DNA of 64,000 bases from Nomia melanderi. Lineage: Eukaryota; Arthropoda; Insecta; Hymenoptera; Halictidae. Numbering within the stretch: the stretch's first letter is position 1; each line of letters opens with the position of its first letter. The stretch is taken from positions 2,418,001 to 2,482,000 of the forward strand of contig NC_135008.1 of the NCBI RefSeq assembly GCF_051020985.1, written 5' to 3'. The translations under genes and the position numbers were made by a program. The notes beneath the pieces are model-generated. The model was not told the DNA's origin and did not search any database. It was given only the letters and a program-made list of their open reading frames with translations. Shown here one piece after another: positions 20,982 to 33,226 of the stretch.

Positions 20982-21690
20982 GGGTAATGAGGTTTGGGGG
21001 AAGTGGCTGTAGGAGTGAGGCTGATTGGTTTGAGTCTCGGTTTTTGAGTGCAATATCGTGGGGTGAGAGTAAGTTAGCTTGTAGCTGTGTTGCGTCGTCT
21101 TTTTTGGGTAATGAGGTTTGTGGCAAGTGGCTGTAGGATTGAGGCTGGTTGGTTTAAGTCTCGGTTTTTGAGTGCTACATCGTGGGGTGAGAGTAAGTTA
21201 GCTTGTAGCTATGTTGCGTCTGTTATGGACAGGTTAGGTTTGTTGTGGGAAGTGTCTATCAGAAGGCTGATGGACGATTGGTTAGAGTCTTTCGGTTTTT
21301 GAGTGCATGTGTCGTGGAAGGTGAGACTGATTGCCTGTAGCTATGTTGCGTCTCTTCTGGACAACCTGGTGAGGTTTGTGGGAAGTGTCTAGGATCAGAA
21401 GGCTAAGCGATTGGTTTGAATCTCAGTTTTCGTTTGAGTGGAAGCTTAAACTGCTCAAACCCATCGCTAGCTGCATCGCAAATTCGAAACGTGTACAGGG
21501 GTTTATAGGGAAGATGAAACCTCTAGGATCAGAAGGCTGGAAGGCTAAGCGATTGGTTTGAATCTCAGATTTCGTTTGAGTGTAACACGCACCATGGAAG
21601 CTTGAACTACTCGAACCCATCGCTAGCTGCATCGCAAGTTCCAAACGTGTACAGGGGTTTTTGGGGAAGAGGAAACCTTGAGGGCGCGAG
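20982..21690. repeat. Satellite with ~124-bp then ~156-bp periods
   Basis: GGGTAATGAGGTTTG starts units at 20982 and 21106, followed by diverged units near 21231 and 21368. Shared blocks are GATTGGTTTGAGTCTC, TCGGTTTTTGAGTG and TAGCTNTGTTGCGTC. From 21370 a second pattern (CCATCGCTAGCTGCATCGCA) repeats at 21461 and 21617. Two neighbouring repeat types seem to have fused. Confidence 0.8.
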
Positions 21691-21805
21691 GCGTGTTTAG
21701 GGGCGGAGAAGGGGACAGAGTTCGTGTAATGAGGGAAGGAACAGGACACCTGTGAGTTCCATGCTGACACTGGCTGGGTTGGTTCAGTTGGTTCAAGGTA
21801 CACGA

Positions 21806-22495
21806 CTGGGAATTGTCTTTAGAGTATACATCGGTGTGAACTTCATAGTGTAATTTTCTTCTCTTTGAAACAGTCTTTTCGATTATTATTTATTCCATTA
21901 TTATCTGAGAAGTTCATAGTCTCCTTTTCTTGTCTTTGAAACAATCTTCTCGATTATTATTTATTCTATTATTATATACTGCAGCCAGAGTATACGACAT
22001 CCATGTGAACTTCATAGTATCCTTTTCTTCTCTTTGAAACAGTCTTCACCATTATTTTGTTTCTATTATTACATACAACAGTCATTCGATTATTCCTCGC
22101 AATTTTCTCCGTCGCGCACTACAGTGTTACTTCCGAGCGTGTTAGGAAAAATTGTCTTTAGACTGTAGGACATCGGTGTGAACTTCACAGTGTCCTTTTC
22201 TTCTCTTTGAAACAGTCTTCTCCATTATTACTTATTCTATTATTACATACAACAGTCATTCGATTATTCCTCGCAATTTTCTCCGTCGCGTACTACAGTA
22301 TTACTTCCGAGCGTGTTAGGAAAAATTGTCTTTAGAGTGTAAGACATCGGTGTGAACTTCATAGTGTCCTTTTCTTCTCTTTGAAACAGTCTCCTCCATT
22401 ATTACTTATTCTATTATTACATACAACAGTCATTCGATTATTCCTCGGGATTTTCTATCCCTACTACTGTGTTGCTTCGTATTAGGAAAGTTTCA
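21806..22495. repeat. ~178-bp satellite, about four copies
   Basis: Each copy contains AATTGTCTTTAGAGTGTA, ACATCGGTGTGAACTTCATA, TTTTCTTCTCTTTGAAACAG, a TTATT-rich run, CAGTCATTCGATTATTCCTC and TCCGAGCGTGTTAGGAAA. The last two copies (about 22146 and 22323) are nearly identical, while the first two are scrambled by deletions. Confidence 0.85.
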
Positions 22496-23099
22496 CTCGC
22501 GCCTTAACGCCCGAACTTCGAACGTAAACAGGATCGCTGGTTATGTTTCCGAAGCGCGTCTTTCTATCGGCGATCGATGAACTCCGCCCAGAGGTGCACG
22601 TTCACCGTGGAATCGATCAGTGTCGTCATTGTTACTGCCAGTCGGACCTCTGAATATAATAATTGTCACGGGATTAATGGAACGGAAACGCGTTTGATCT
22701 CGTCGTTGGCGTTCCGTAGTTCCATTACCCGATTGGACGGAATTTGTCACGTTACAACGGACTGTTACAAAATTTCAGACCGCCGCCTGCGTTCTGGAGA
22801 GCGGACAGGGTCGGGGTGTAATTAGGGAACACGACCGTTGTCGATTCGATCGAGCGAGGGACGATATCTCGCAGCGAGGCCACGGATCCCTCGCGAAATC
22901 TTGTTACGCGTTTAATTATGTTCTATTATCGGCTTCACGAACTCACGGCGCACAGGTACAATGGCCCGCCGCTCGGAGTAGGCCCTTATCAGGAACCATT
23001 GTCGCGATGGGAAAATTGCCCGTCTTCTCTTGCTCCCGTTTCGAAAACGGGGAACGAATGTGGAGAACTTCGTAGGATTCTGTTTGATAGAGTGTGTGA
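22496..23099. other. No gene seen; CpG-rich
   Basis: Short frames on both strands without splice support. Unique sequence. Confidence 0.5.
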
Positions 23100-23935
23100 G
23101 GTACCGCGCGTCGTCTTGATTTTCCTCTTAATTATTGGTGCTCGTTTCTCGTCGTTAACTTCCTTTTTAATCTTTCTTTCAGTTGTCACATTGATTCTTC
23201 TATTAATTATCGTTTTAATCGCAATCTCTTTGTTGATCTCAGTCTCCATTTCGGCTTTCACCCTTAATTTTCTTCGTAATCTTCGTTTCGATCCTCACTA
23301 TTATCTTCCTTTTTCATCTTTCCTTCAATTATGACATTGATTTTCTTAATTATCTACTTGTTTTAACCGCAATCGATTTCTTTGTTAATCTCCTTAATTT
23401 TCTCCTTGATCTTGTTGATCCTCGCTATTACCTTTTTCATCTTTCCTTCAGTTGTCACATTGATTTTCTTAATTATCTACTTGTTTTAATCACCACAATC
23501 AATTTCTCTATCAATCTTCCTCTCTACTCTCTCCATTTCCCTCTGAATCTTTGCCTCGATCTCCATTCCGACTTTCACCCTGAATTTTCTTCATAATCTT
23601 CGTTTCGATTCTCACTGTTATCTTCCTTCTTCATCTTTCTTTCAATTATGACATTGATTTTCTTAATTATCTACTTGTTTTAACCGCAATCGATTTCCTT
23701 GTTAATCTCCTTAATTTTCTTAATATTCTCCTTGATCTTGTTGATCCTCACTATTACCTTCATCTTTCCTTCAATTATCACATTGGTTTTCTTAATTACT
23801 TGTCTTAATCACCTCATATTTCCACAATCTTTCCTTTACTGTCTCCATTTCCCTTTGAATCCTCGCCTCGATCTCCATTCCGACTTTCACCCTGAATCTT
23901 CTCCTTGATCCTTGTTCCGACTTCCAGCCCCAAAC
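23100..23935. repeat. Pyrimidine-rich higher-order repeat
   Basis: Blocks such as TTTCATCTTTCCTTCAATTA, GACATTGATTTTCTTAATTA, ACTTGTTTTAACCGCAATCG and CTCCATTCCGACTTTCACCC recur in the same order, with a period of about 300 bp and internal sub-repeats. Plus strand T and C dominate, which leaves Leu/Ile/Phe-rich frames open; these are not genes. Confidence 0.8.
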
Positions 23936-24276
23936 GTCTACAGGGGAAGCGAGCACCCCCGACGGCGTTAAAGCGGACAGAGCAATTAGAACGAGAGGCG
24001 ACCTTGACTTTTTTCCCACGCATCCCCTCCTCGAACGGAGAACAAAGAGGCTCACCCCTTTTATCCGGCGATTCCTCTTTCATCGGTGTTCTCGGCCGCG
24101 GACAGGGACACTTCAGTGTCCTCGGGTTTCCGTCGACGACGGAACTCCAGGATCCGGTGTGTCACCGTCGGCAGATGGCTCGGTGTCCAACGAAACGACG
24201 CGAAGACAAGAGGAGTCTTCAACGGAATGGCGAATAGCAATTGTTCAATTCCTCAGTCTAGCTGTCAAGTAGTCTC
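23936..24276. other. No gene seen; CpG-rich
   Basis: A 110-codon plus-strand frame overlaps 87-89-codon minus-strand frames. No motif or splice support. Confidence 0.5.
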
Positions 24277-24502
24277 TTAACCGGCTAATTATCAGAAAAT
24301 TAAATTCCGCGCACTTTCAGTGGGATCCATTTATATCACTGTCTATAAAAAAACAAAGGTATCATACTGTTATGTAAGATATTTTAAAAGGACAATTAGT
24401 AATGAAATTTAATATTTCTTTAAACGCTGTGGTAATTAGCAAAGTTACGTAGCTAAGAGTCTTCGTATAAAAACGAGATTTCTCGTTACCAGTATGTGTT
24501 AA
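24277..24502 (+). mobile_element. Family B MITE, left terminus trimmed
   Basis: It begins TTAACCGGCTAATTATCAGA and ends ACGAGATTTCTCGTTACCAG then TATGTGTTAA. Body order matches the copy at 57861-58082. The outermost ~11 bases of the left terminus (CACATTGCGTA) are missing although TTAA is still present. Confidence 0.75.
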
Positions 24503-26045
24503 CATCGGTCGACGAAAGCAACTTTGTTTCGTTAATTAGATGATTCTTGGGATTAATATTCCAAACTATCAGAATAAAATTATATTATTTTATTTATGAT
24601 ACTAAGAATATCGTGTTAACTTTAAATTTCTCTGCAAGAAAGATCGCAAAATCGACGAAGGTTCACCGATTCTTCGCGGATTCGGTTCGGCTCGATGGGA
24701 ACTCGCGAGGTTAACGGGTTAATCAAACAGACGTTTCATTCGCGAAATTGAAAAAGATGTTCAGTAGGTAGGTACTTGAGTGACATATCGCATTCAGCAA
24801 TAACGATGCAAACATTGTCGTCGCCGTGGCGGCTAACAACTAAAAATAGCTCTGCCAGTCAACCTGTTACCCGTTCCTGGGACACCGACGTGTTTACACG
24901 TCTAATAATCTGCCGCATTCGCGCGCCGCGAGCGTGTGTACACTTTCGCTAAATTGGCCACTGCCGCCGCCACGGGTGTGTAGAAACGTTGGGCGTATTT
25001 ATCCTCGTCGCGAGCCACGGGAACAGTCTCCTTCGATTTTTCAGAATTAGACCTCGCCTTACCGACGCGCGCGACGCGATTTCAGGAGAAATTCAATTCT
25101 GAAACGTTAACACATTGCGCATTGAGCTTTGTTCCTCAATTTACTTGTGACTTCTCTTCGAATCAGTCTCAAGGAACATCGTCTTCGTAAAGGAATGTTA
25201 AATATTTCTAGTAAGAATCATCCAAAGGGTTAAGATCACATAGTTAGAAAAGCAATTATTCAGCTCTAGGCTGTCAATGGTACTTGGCACGTGTCCAACA
25301 GATTGATCAAAAGTACAAGTATATTAATTATCTTCACAACCAAGGAAACATCCATTCGTAATAATTGCAGTATTATCGTCCAAATTACTCAGAATTACAT
25401 CCAATAAATCAAGATCCAAAGGAAATCTCCATAAACCTAACAAACCCTCTAAAGTAAAATCGACAGAAAGCATCATTCGAGTGTCCCGTCGCAAGGGTTG
25501 AATTGCGGGTAATCAGCGGAACGCGTGGCGCCGTTGAAACGGGCCGGATTACCGAGAATTAAACCTCGAAGACGCGGTCCGAAGAAAACTTTCCCGTGAT
25601 TACCGGCGTTCGTTTGAGTGCTCGTTGATCAAGCGTTGGAAAATCTCGGGGGCGAAGTTTCCGACTGCGACTAAGTCGATCGCAGGATTTTTTAAGGGAC
25701 GAGGCGACGGCGCGCGAGATGAATCGACGTTCGGGAAGTTTCGGGAGGAGCTCTAATCTCTGGGTAATTGCGGCCATTCCGGGGCCGCCCGCGAGGGTGC
25801 TCGGGAAAATTGGAACCGTCCACGCGACCGGTTTGAGGATTATCCTCCGCGGAGCTCCTCGGACGTGTCCGAAGACGGGAAACAGGCTCGCGTCTCCGGA
25901 GGGCGTGGGAAGTTGTCTAATCGGTGAACTCTTGAGGGGTCGCCGGGGGATCAAAGGGAGCGGAGTTCAGGGGAATTATCTTTGATCTCTCGAGCTACCC
26001 TTTTGATCGGTTTTAGCGGAACTATGATATTGGAACGTGTCGATA
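24503..26045. other. No gene seen; CpG-rich 24660-25090 and 25500-25990
   Basis: TTAACACATTGCGCATTGAG at 25107 resembles a family B left end. CCAAAGGGTTAA near 25225 resembles an A/F end. Together they may be a degenerate ~127-bp chimera. The 131-codon minus-strand and 88-codon plus-strand frames near 25.6-25.98 kb overlap and are unsupported. Confidence 0.45.
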
Positions 26046-26270
26046 TTAACCCTTTGCACTCGAGAATATTTTTCGTGAGAAATGTTCGTTACTTTGTGAC
26101 TGAATGTTAATGATATTTTCGCGACTGACACGGTTGATTGTCTTCTATAAATTAAGAGAACTATTTTACTTCGGTGTTTTGTGTGTTGATGCATTGTACA
26201 AGGTTTAATATTGAAGTGAAAATTTTATTTTAAAAAAATTTTAAGTTTGCTGTGACTCGGGATGAAGATT
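26046..26270 (+). mobile_element. Family A MITE, right end decayed
   Basis: The left edge is intact, TTAACCCTTTGCACTCGAG. Internal landmarks match the copies at 5481 and 11166. The right end is reduced to CTGTGACTCGGGATG without the GTGCAAAGGG terminus. Confidence 0.7.
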
Positions 26271-28668
26271 TCTAGACGAATTTAACAATGGTCAATGTTG
26301 TTCGTTACTTACGGATCAAAACTAAGGACTATTTTGCTATTATCAATTTTCGAATGAAATTTCCACTTTATGTAGGACGGAAAATTTTGGCGCGTTTCTT
26401 CCAAATTGTTGATAATAAAATGTAGATTTTTGGTTATAGCTGCTTTCTACCGGAGACTTGCTTCGTTTCTGTTTGTTACTGATGAAGGACACGTTGATTA
26501 AATAATTGAGTAACGTAAGGGTTGCAGGGACACTACTGATTAGTTTAGATTGGATTTGGAGAGGGTCGAAAGGAGTGTTCGTGGATAAAGGGAATCCAGA
26601 GATCGCGTTATCGGCGAGGAATTTGTCAATTAAATAATTGAGTAATATTAGGGGTGTAGAAATAATAGTCGTTACTCTAGATTGGATTTATAGAGGACTG
26701 AAAGGGATATTCACTGACAAAGAGAATTCATTATGTAATTACTGTGCAATCACATCGATAATAATAACACAGAGAAAAATGTTACAAAAAACAGAAAATA
26801 TCTTTGTATTACAGTAATTACTATATTATAGATAATGAAAAGGTGGATCTTCAGTAATCGGGAACTAGGAATAAATACATGTATTTAACGAAATATGGAA
26901 ACAACACGGACACGTAAAAATACAATTCAATGCCACTCACACTCTCTTACATTCACTCTTCCTAAAAATACCTTAACCTACGCTAAAAATTCTAGATACT
27001 ACAGTACGAAATCTAAACAAACATTCATTCCTAGCGAGATCTACCGAGAAATTTTCGTTTCCTTTCTCGTCCCATGATATTATCGGTGTTATTCACGTTA
27101 CAGAATATAAATAGTGCGGTCACTATCATTGATAACGGCGTTCGCCGGCGAGCGGTGTATTTTCAACGCTCCGCCGATATCTCTCACCTGATAGCCGACA
27201 GCTCTTCTTTATTTTCCATCGCGCGGAGAATAAACACGTCTCGGCTAAGCGCTCGAGAACGATAATGGTTCATTGGAAAAGTTGCGCGTTCACGTGTTCC
27301 GCGTTCCCTGGACGCGCGCGCGACTCGATTCTTTCGTCCCGTCGCGAAAGTCGATGGCCCTTCGAAGTTCCCTCCGCTTCCGCAATCTCCGCGGCTTCCA
27401 CTTCCTCCTTCTCGCGGAGACTGACGAGTAAACCTCCGCGTTCGAGTTTCGAACGGTCGTAAAGTAGCCTGGTTTACCCTTTGTCGCCCGATTTTCCCGG
27501 CTGCGCTCGTCCGACCTATTCCACTGGCAGCCCTTTGGACTCCGCGGACACCGCGATGGCGTCGTTTATTGTGTTAACAATAGATGGACGTTTGTTCTAA
27601 ATTTTATTCTATCGTTTCTAGGAAACTACGTGTTCGTCTATGTAAATCGCGAAGATTCGACGTCTTTTAAAATTCAATCGCGAACTTCGAGACTGTTGCA
27701 TTGTATTCGCGTGATTTGAATCAAAATCGACTTAAACTGATGCTAAATAAATAAACAATGCAATATCCGTCAGATTGACGGGTTCTGTAAATCTAGTGTT
27801 ATATTATTTATTTTCGATTATTACTGTGCTAAGTATTCTATTTTATATCATTGCATTCGTTATGTCAGACTTTGTCCTAATCGCTGTGATACAATATTTT
27901 CTAATTTTGGCTAGGATTATTAGAACTAACTTAGAGTTGACGGTAGATTACAAATTCTGAATGATTGTTTCAGTTTTCGAGTAGTCATTGTGTATTTCAG
28001 CCAATTACATTCTTTCAACACTAATTTATCAGTTCAACCTTTCCTAATATACTCACATTCTCCTTTAATTAATTGTGCTAAATTCGAGAACACAAGGAAA
28101 TAGCAACCATACTATGCACTAATACTTTTTCAATAATTTTATAATAATAATAATAATTTTGTCAAGCCAAGGAGGACCAGAAGTTCCACCGGAAAATGCG
28201 ATACTATTTTTCCATCGGTTTTCATTACGATTTCGCACGAGATCGGACTCGTCCGTCGATAATTAAATGTCCCGCGCATCCTTTCGAAGTAATCGGGGAA
28301 GCTACTGTCGGTTTGCGGCTTCCGGAAAATGAAATTCACCCGTCCCGAGCGTCTTTCCACCGGAAGAGTCCCGTATTCCCCAATAATTCGGCGGCCAGAA
28401 TGTTACCTCGCAATCGGGGATTTCCTTATCGAGCGTTCGGCCGAGCGCGACGCGTGTCGGCGACGTCGCGCGTCGCTTTGACGCGGTATCAGTCGACGGA
28501 AAGGGAAATTTTCATTTGATCGAAGGTGATTAGCGAAAAACCATTCGCGTTCCCTTCGATAGCAGTGTTTAAATATTTGATACTGAGTTTCAACCCCTTG
28601 TTTTATGTCATCAAGCATGTTATTAGATAGTATATCGCGTTTCCTTCGAGTCCTTTATCAGCTGAATT
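26271..28668. other. No supported gene; CpG-rich 27100-27560 and 28200-28560
   Basis: AT-rich unique DNA surrounds the two CpG-rich blocks. AATATCCGTCAGATTGA at 27761 recurs at 62069, a dispersed fragment. On the minus strand 27219-27188 reads MENKEELSAI and meets a CAG/GTGAGA donor, but one donor and a 32-base frame is chance-level evidence. Confidence 0.45.
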
Positions 28669-29490
28669 AACATCCTTAATTACATCTTCATGTATAGTAT
28701 CAGCAAGTTTCCGGTAGTTCTTGAATGTCTTCAAATTCCGTTGTTAACAGCCCTTAATTGCTACTTCACGTGTATAGTTTCATCGAATTTCTGATAGTTC
28801 CCGAACGTTGAAATTTGTAAGGTTAACAACCCTTAATTGCTTCTTCACGTATATAATTTCATCAAATCGCTGATACTTCTCCGACGCTTCTGAACTTTGT
28901 CGTTAACTACCCTTAACTTTTTCCTTCGCGCAGGCATGCGATCTCGTCGGATTTCTGATGCTTCTCGGATGTTTTCGAATTTCATCGCTAACGAGTCTTA
29001 ACTGGTTCCTCTGCACGTATAATGTCGAGTATACGTAGTCCTCCGTTTCTAAACTTCGTCAACAACCCTTAATTTTATCTTCGCGTACCAACGCGATTCC
29101 ATCAAATTTCTAGTACTTCTCTAACACCTTGAAACGTCTTCGTCAGCAACCCTTAATTTTTTTTCACGTACCAATGCAATTCCATCAAATTTCTAATGCT
29201 TCTCTAACACTTCGAAATTTCATCGGCAACAACCCTTAACCCTTTGCACTCCGTTACCGTTACGGCGACATTGTAAGATAAGTTTATAATTTCGTTCTCA
29301 GTCAAACATAACTTTAAAATGTACACGCGCCTTTTCACTGACAAAGCAGGATCTTAAATCTTTTTCATATTAAAACCGTTTCGGAGTTGCTGAGAGGTTA
29401 TATTAAAAATTGTTCGGAGTGCAATGGGTTAATTTTATTTTCACGTACCAATGCAATTCCATCAAATTTCTGGTACTTCCCTAACATCTC
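28669..29490. repeat. ~80-bp tandem repeat, about nine diverged units
   Basis: Units start AACAACCCTTAATT near 28669, 28745, 28823, 28903, 28986, 29061, 29144 and 29228. Each continues with CTTCACGTA, an ATTTCATCAAATTTCT block and TTCTCTAACACTTC. The unit at 29228 is interrupted at its TTAA by a mobile element and resumes at 29429. Confidence 0.85.
29236..29432 (+). mobile_element. TTAA-inserted MITE inside a satellite monomer (CCCTTTGCACTCCG subtype)
   Basis: The element between the two TTAA copies is 189 bp. Its ends are CCCTTTGCACTCCG and the complement of CCCATTGCACTCCG, a 14-base inverted repeat with one mismatch. Left context is AACAACCCTTAA and right context is TTAATTTTATTTTCACGTA. 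Uninterrupted sister monomers read AACAACCCTTAATTTTATCT. The host sequence therefore shows that TTAA was duplicated on insertion, which defines piggyBac-type integration. Confidence 0.9.
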
Positions 29491-30727
29491 TAACGCTTCT
29501 CCACCCCAACAACTATTCTCCACCCGTAGAATCCCCCCGAAAACACCGCGAATATTTCAAAATATCCGCCCCTCAGCGATCCTCGTCGCAGCGTTATCAG
29601 GCTTTTCCATTCGTCTCGCATAGTTAATCACTTCGGCGCAGCTCGTTTGTATCTCGACTGACGTTTCCACTCGCGACGTTTTATCATCAGCTGTCTCCGC
29701 CGACGTCGCGATGCACCGTGGACGATAAATCGCGACGCGTGCGCGCCCCTTCACGGCGCCGCGACGTTTTCTTATCAGCCGCGCGGCTGTCGCCGCATAC
29801 GCGATGCCCGGGCGCCGGCATTGTCCCGGAGAAAAATGGGCTCCGCGACGGAGGAGTTTAGACGGCGCGTCTGTCCGCATGTAAATTACTTTATTTATTT
29901 AAGGGGTAATTAAGAGGGACGCGAGCCGCGTAGCCGCTCTGAAAAACTTTCCGCGTTTAATCGTCGGGATTAATGGAGCGCGATACGCGCCAGGAAATTT
30001 CGCGGACGACCGTTAATCCTCGTTATTTCTTTCCTTCGCTGGGAGCGGAGGCTCGGTCCACCTTTGATACTGCGAACGGCGGATATATACGCTCTTGCCG
30101 GTGTATTAACACGCTGAACGCCGCGCGGTTTCGTACCGTGAAATCGTGATACACGGTAAATCTCGCCAATGTTAAAGACTTTCGAAATTGCTCCAATAGA
30201 TAGTTAATACATCGACACGATAAAAATACGATTGTTAGCATGTTAAGAAGAATTAACCCTGAGCATCATGTTTTGCATAACACGAGCGAAACAATGCAGC
30301 AGGATGAGTAAAGTCTGCAGATTTCTCAATTTTCCGCCATTTTTCCTATTTCCTTCGCTCGCTTTCCTTGAAATCTCGTGTCTCCCTACAGAATAGAGTC
30401 TAAAGCATACGACGATTTCCGCGATTACGTGTCGACAGGTTGCTAAATACGTTCTTATGGATCGAGCGCGCTCTAGAGCTATACAATCGCCTCCATTTCT
30501 TATTAATGGCCGCCATCGTTCGCTACGTCGGTCCGTTTTAGCTCGCGCCGGTTGACGTAAATTTCAATCCGTCTTTCTCCCTAGCGTGATGAAAGTTTCA
30601 CGTGTTTTCCCGCTGAATATTCTAATATTATGACTGAACGACAGACCCGGGACGTGTCAGAATTTCCAGATCGATGGTCGACTCTAAAATTACCGCGCCG
30701 ATGAATGTAATTGGTTCTAACGTCTTT
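29491..30727. other. No gene seen; CpG-rich 29520-30100 and 30300-30700
   Basis: TTAACACGCTGAACGCCGCG near 30106 resembles a family G terminus, and ATGTTAAGAAG near 30240 may be a decayed partner. The 107-codon minus-strand frame at 29557-29880 has no support. Confidence 0.45.
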
Positions 30728-31006
30728 ATTTCGCTGATCACGAGCTTCCTACTGAAGTCACGGAACCGTTCAGCATTCGAAACCATTGGAAATATTATCT
30801 AATACCGTAAACAATCGCGATTGTTCGTCGAAGATCGACATTTCTGTTTTACTTTAGGAAGCAGCAGTTACAACCTTTGACAGAATTTTACGTTAACAAG
30901 GATTCCTAAGAAAGTCTATAGAAACTATGAAGAACTGAACTACATTAGACGAATGTAAAATAATCAGATTTATACGATATACGACTAGCAGAAGATGTAT
31001 TGTCGA
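30728..31006 (+). repeat. Dispersed repeat, copy in + orientation
   Basis: TTTCGCTGATCACGAGCTTC, TCAGCATTCGAAACCATTGG, ATACCGTAAACAATCGCGAT and AAGTCTATAGAAACTATGAA occur in this order. Their reverse complements occur at 36030-36313. A shortened second copy of the middle part (GCAGCAGTAGTACCTTTGAC) follows at about 31020-31070. Class unknown. Confidence 0.75.
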
Positions 31007-31089
31007 ATTAGAGTTGTTTCGTTTCAGGCAGCAGTAGTACCTTTGACGACAATTTTACGTTCAAAATTAACTCAAAGAGAAATCACAAG

Positions 31090-31226
31090 TAAATTGAGAA
31101 ACAAAGCTTTTTATCCCAATATTTCGCACGTGAATGCATTATACACGGTTCAATATTAAATATCAAATTTTATAATTTTCATCAAATCAGGTGGTGACAG
31201 GGTCACCTCTCGAGTGCAAAGGGTTA
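31090..31226 (+). mobile_element. Family A MITE, left-truncated
   Basis: The right half matches 5481-5724, through GGTGGTGACAGGGTCACCTC and TCGAGTGCAAAGGGTTAA. The left terminus is missing. Confidence 0.7.
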
Positions 31227-31304
31227 ATAGACGTACACTGTGTCGTTTGTTTCGAAACATATCGAATATTTCTAGCGAAGTGCTTTTCGAGTGCAGAGGG
31301 TTAA
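31223..31304. mobile_element. TTAA-bounded element end abutting family A
   Basis: Directly after the TTAA of the preceding element, a segment containing ATCGAATATTTCTAGCGAAG ends CTTTTCGAGTGCAGAGGGTT then AA. Similar ends lie at 35190-35238 and in the copy at 53841-54046. It shares TTAA 31223-31226 with its neighbour. Confidence 0.5.
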
Positions 31305-32879
31305 CACCGTCTACTTCAGTTTCGATCAGAATTTCGAAATTCCCTTTTGGGCCTCTGTCTCCGGCTATTTTTTCGAAAATTCCGCGGATCAATTAAGTCT
31401 AGAGCAAACGATCTTGCAAAGCCGGGGATTGCGCCGCGCGCACAGGGGAAAAAAAGGGGTCGCCGCGTTTCACGGGTGATGCGGTCCGAAACGGATTTCG
31501 CGGGAAAAGGGGGGGTTGAAAAGCGCATCGCCGCAGGAGGAGTTTAACGGTGCGCCGAGCGTTGCCATACGGGGCGAACGCAAACACAAACCCTTTCCCC
31601 GTTGCTTGCCGGGGAATTATTCTCCGGCGTTCTTTCCCGCTGACGCGTTTTTCCCTTTTCTGCGGTCGCGCTCCTACCCTTTACCTCTTTGCCGTTCGAT
31701 TACTGCGGGACCTCGATTAATGGAGTCCCCGTTCCTCGCGGGCTGCGTTGTTTTGCGTTGATTACACTCGGACTCGATAATTTGGATTTTCAGATTGTAT
31801 CTTGACCAGTTCACTGTGGAACTTTGTTGGAAAAACCACTCGTTCTCGCAATAAAATCGAAAAATGGAGCGTGTACTCGTCGAACGCAGAATAAAGACGA
31901 ATTACATGTTCATCTGGAGAAATAAGGAATTCGTCGTTGAAAGAATTAGTAGCATTTCATGCTTTAAGAGACTCGATGATTTGGATTTTTGGATTGTATC
32001 TTGAGATAGAGTAGACCTATGATCGTCTTATTTTTGGCAACGGAGTATTGGGAATGAATAGAAATATTGAAACTGCGAAAAATGCGGAATATCTAAATCT
32101 TTGCGAATGACAACAGAACGATCATTTGCGTGAATAATGAAATTGATTCTTTTGAATTCAAATTATACGTTACTATTCTATTAACCGTTGCCGTTAATGA
32201 TTAAGATAAAGAATGATATACAAGATACATATAACAAATGTAGACTGAATTCTGATTCTTATATTTCGAAGAATTTCTATTTATCTCCAGTTATTCGAAC
32301 TGATAGGTTAAACATCGATCAGATATCGATTCGATTCCATAAACTCGAGGAATCCTAGAGTTATCCGATCTCTAAGAGCAACCACTGCCAAGAAAATAGA
32401 AACAGAAACGAAAGGAAGGAGGGCGATTCAATCCATTTCCGGGCACACAGCGGAGAAATTATTGTCGCGCGGGCCAATTAAAATTGGCAAACATCGAAAA
32501 TAAAACGCGACCTCGGCGAGCTATTGTTCGCGCACCGGTACTTCAACTTGGCTTCGCAAATATTGAATCGGTTCCCATCGCAGCGGCCCGTCCGGCTTTT
32601 CTCTTCCAGCCGGCGGCCCTCCCCTTTCTCTCGTCCTCTTCTTCCCTTGGTTCTCCGATAACATTGTCGAATAGGAGACAGAAATGAAATCCGTGATCGT
32701 ATTATTCTCTTCCTTATTTATTTGTACTTCGAGCACTCTGCTCACTGAACGCGCTCGCAGGACCTGCGCGTTTCTTAGCGTTTCAAAGACGTAATACAAC
32801 TTATATATCAACTTTCTTCATTCAAATCTCTGAAATACTTCTAAACAATATTGCAGATTTATTTCTTGTAGATTCCGTT
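31305..32879. other. No gene seen; CpG-rich 31310-31760 and 32400-32800
   Basis: 31803-31950 is the second copy of the dispersed repeat at 6314-6400. G/A runs at 31446-31515 are notable only for composition. All open frames are under 97 codons and overlap in several frames. Confidence 0.45.
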
Positions 32880-32974
32880 AATTAAACGATCGATATGTAA
32901 TTTCACAGAAGGTTTCGTGCACTCAAAGAACCTTCGTCCGCAAAGGGTTAACAACCCGGAGTGCCAAGGGTTAA
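32880..32974 (-). mobile_element. Family F end followed by a 19-bp family E end, both at TTAA
   Basis: TCAAAGAACCTTCGTCCGCA then AAGGGTTAA (TTAA 32948-32951) is a family F terminus. CAACCCGGAGTGCCAAGGG follows, then TTAA 32971-32974. That second piece is the complement of the family E end, so a solo terminus is flanked by two TTAA copies. Confidence 0.6.
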
Positions 32975-33052
32975 AATTATATCGCTATTACGCGCATATG
33001 AAAAAGCAAACGAAGTATCTCCCAACACATTCGTTTATCATCAACTTTTCAC

Positions 33053-33226
33053 TTAACACGTTAACCGCCATGATGTGAAATAAAAATGTTTAATAAGGCA
33101 ACTAAGTTGATAGTGTAACGCAAACGTTGCAACGCCAAACAATTCATAAGTATTCCTACTTTTCTTTGCTACAGAAGAAACTCTATGGGAAAACGCTTAA
33201 GATTTTCGTGCCGCTTAACGTGTTAA
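33053..33226. mobile_element. Family G MITE (174 bp)
   Basis: The left edge TTAACACGTTAACCGCC and the right edge, complement of TTAACACGTTAAGCGGC, form a 17-base terminal repeat with two mismatches and TTAA on both sides. The interior is non-coding. Confidence 0.7.

Noticed and set aside
27188..27219. Minus-strand ATG frame MENKEELSAI ending at CAG/GTGAGA
   Set aside because: A 32-base frame meeting a donor is expected several times by chance in a window of this size; nothing else supports it.
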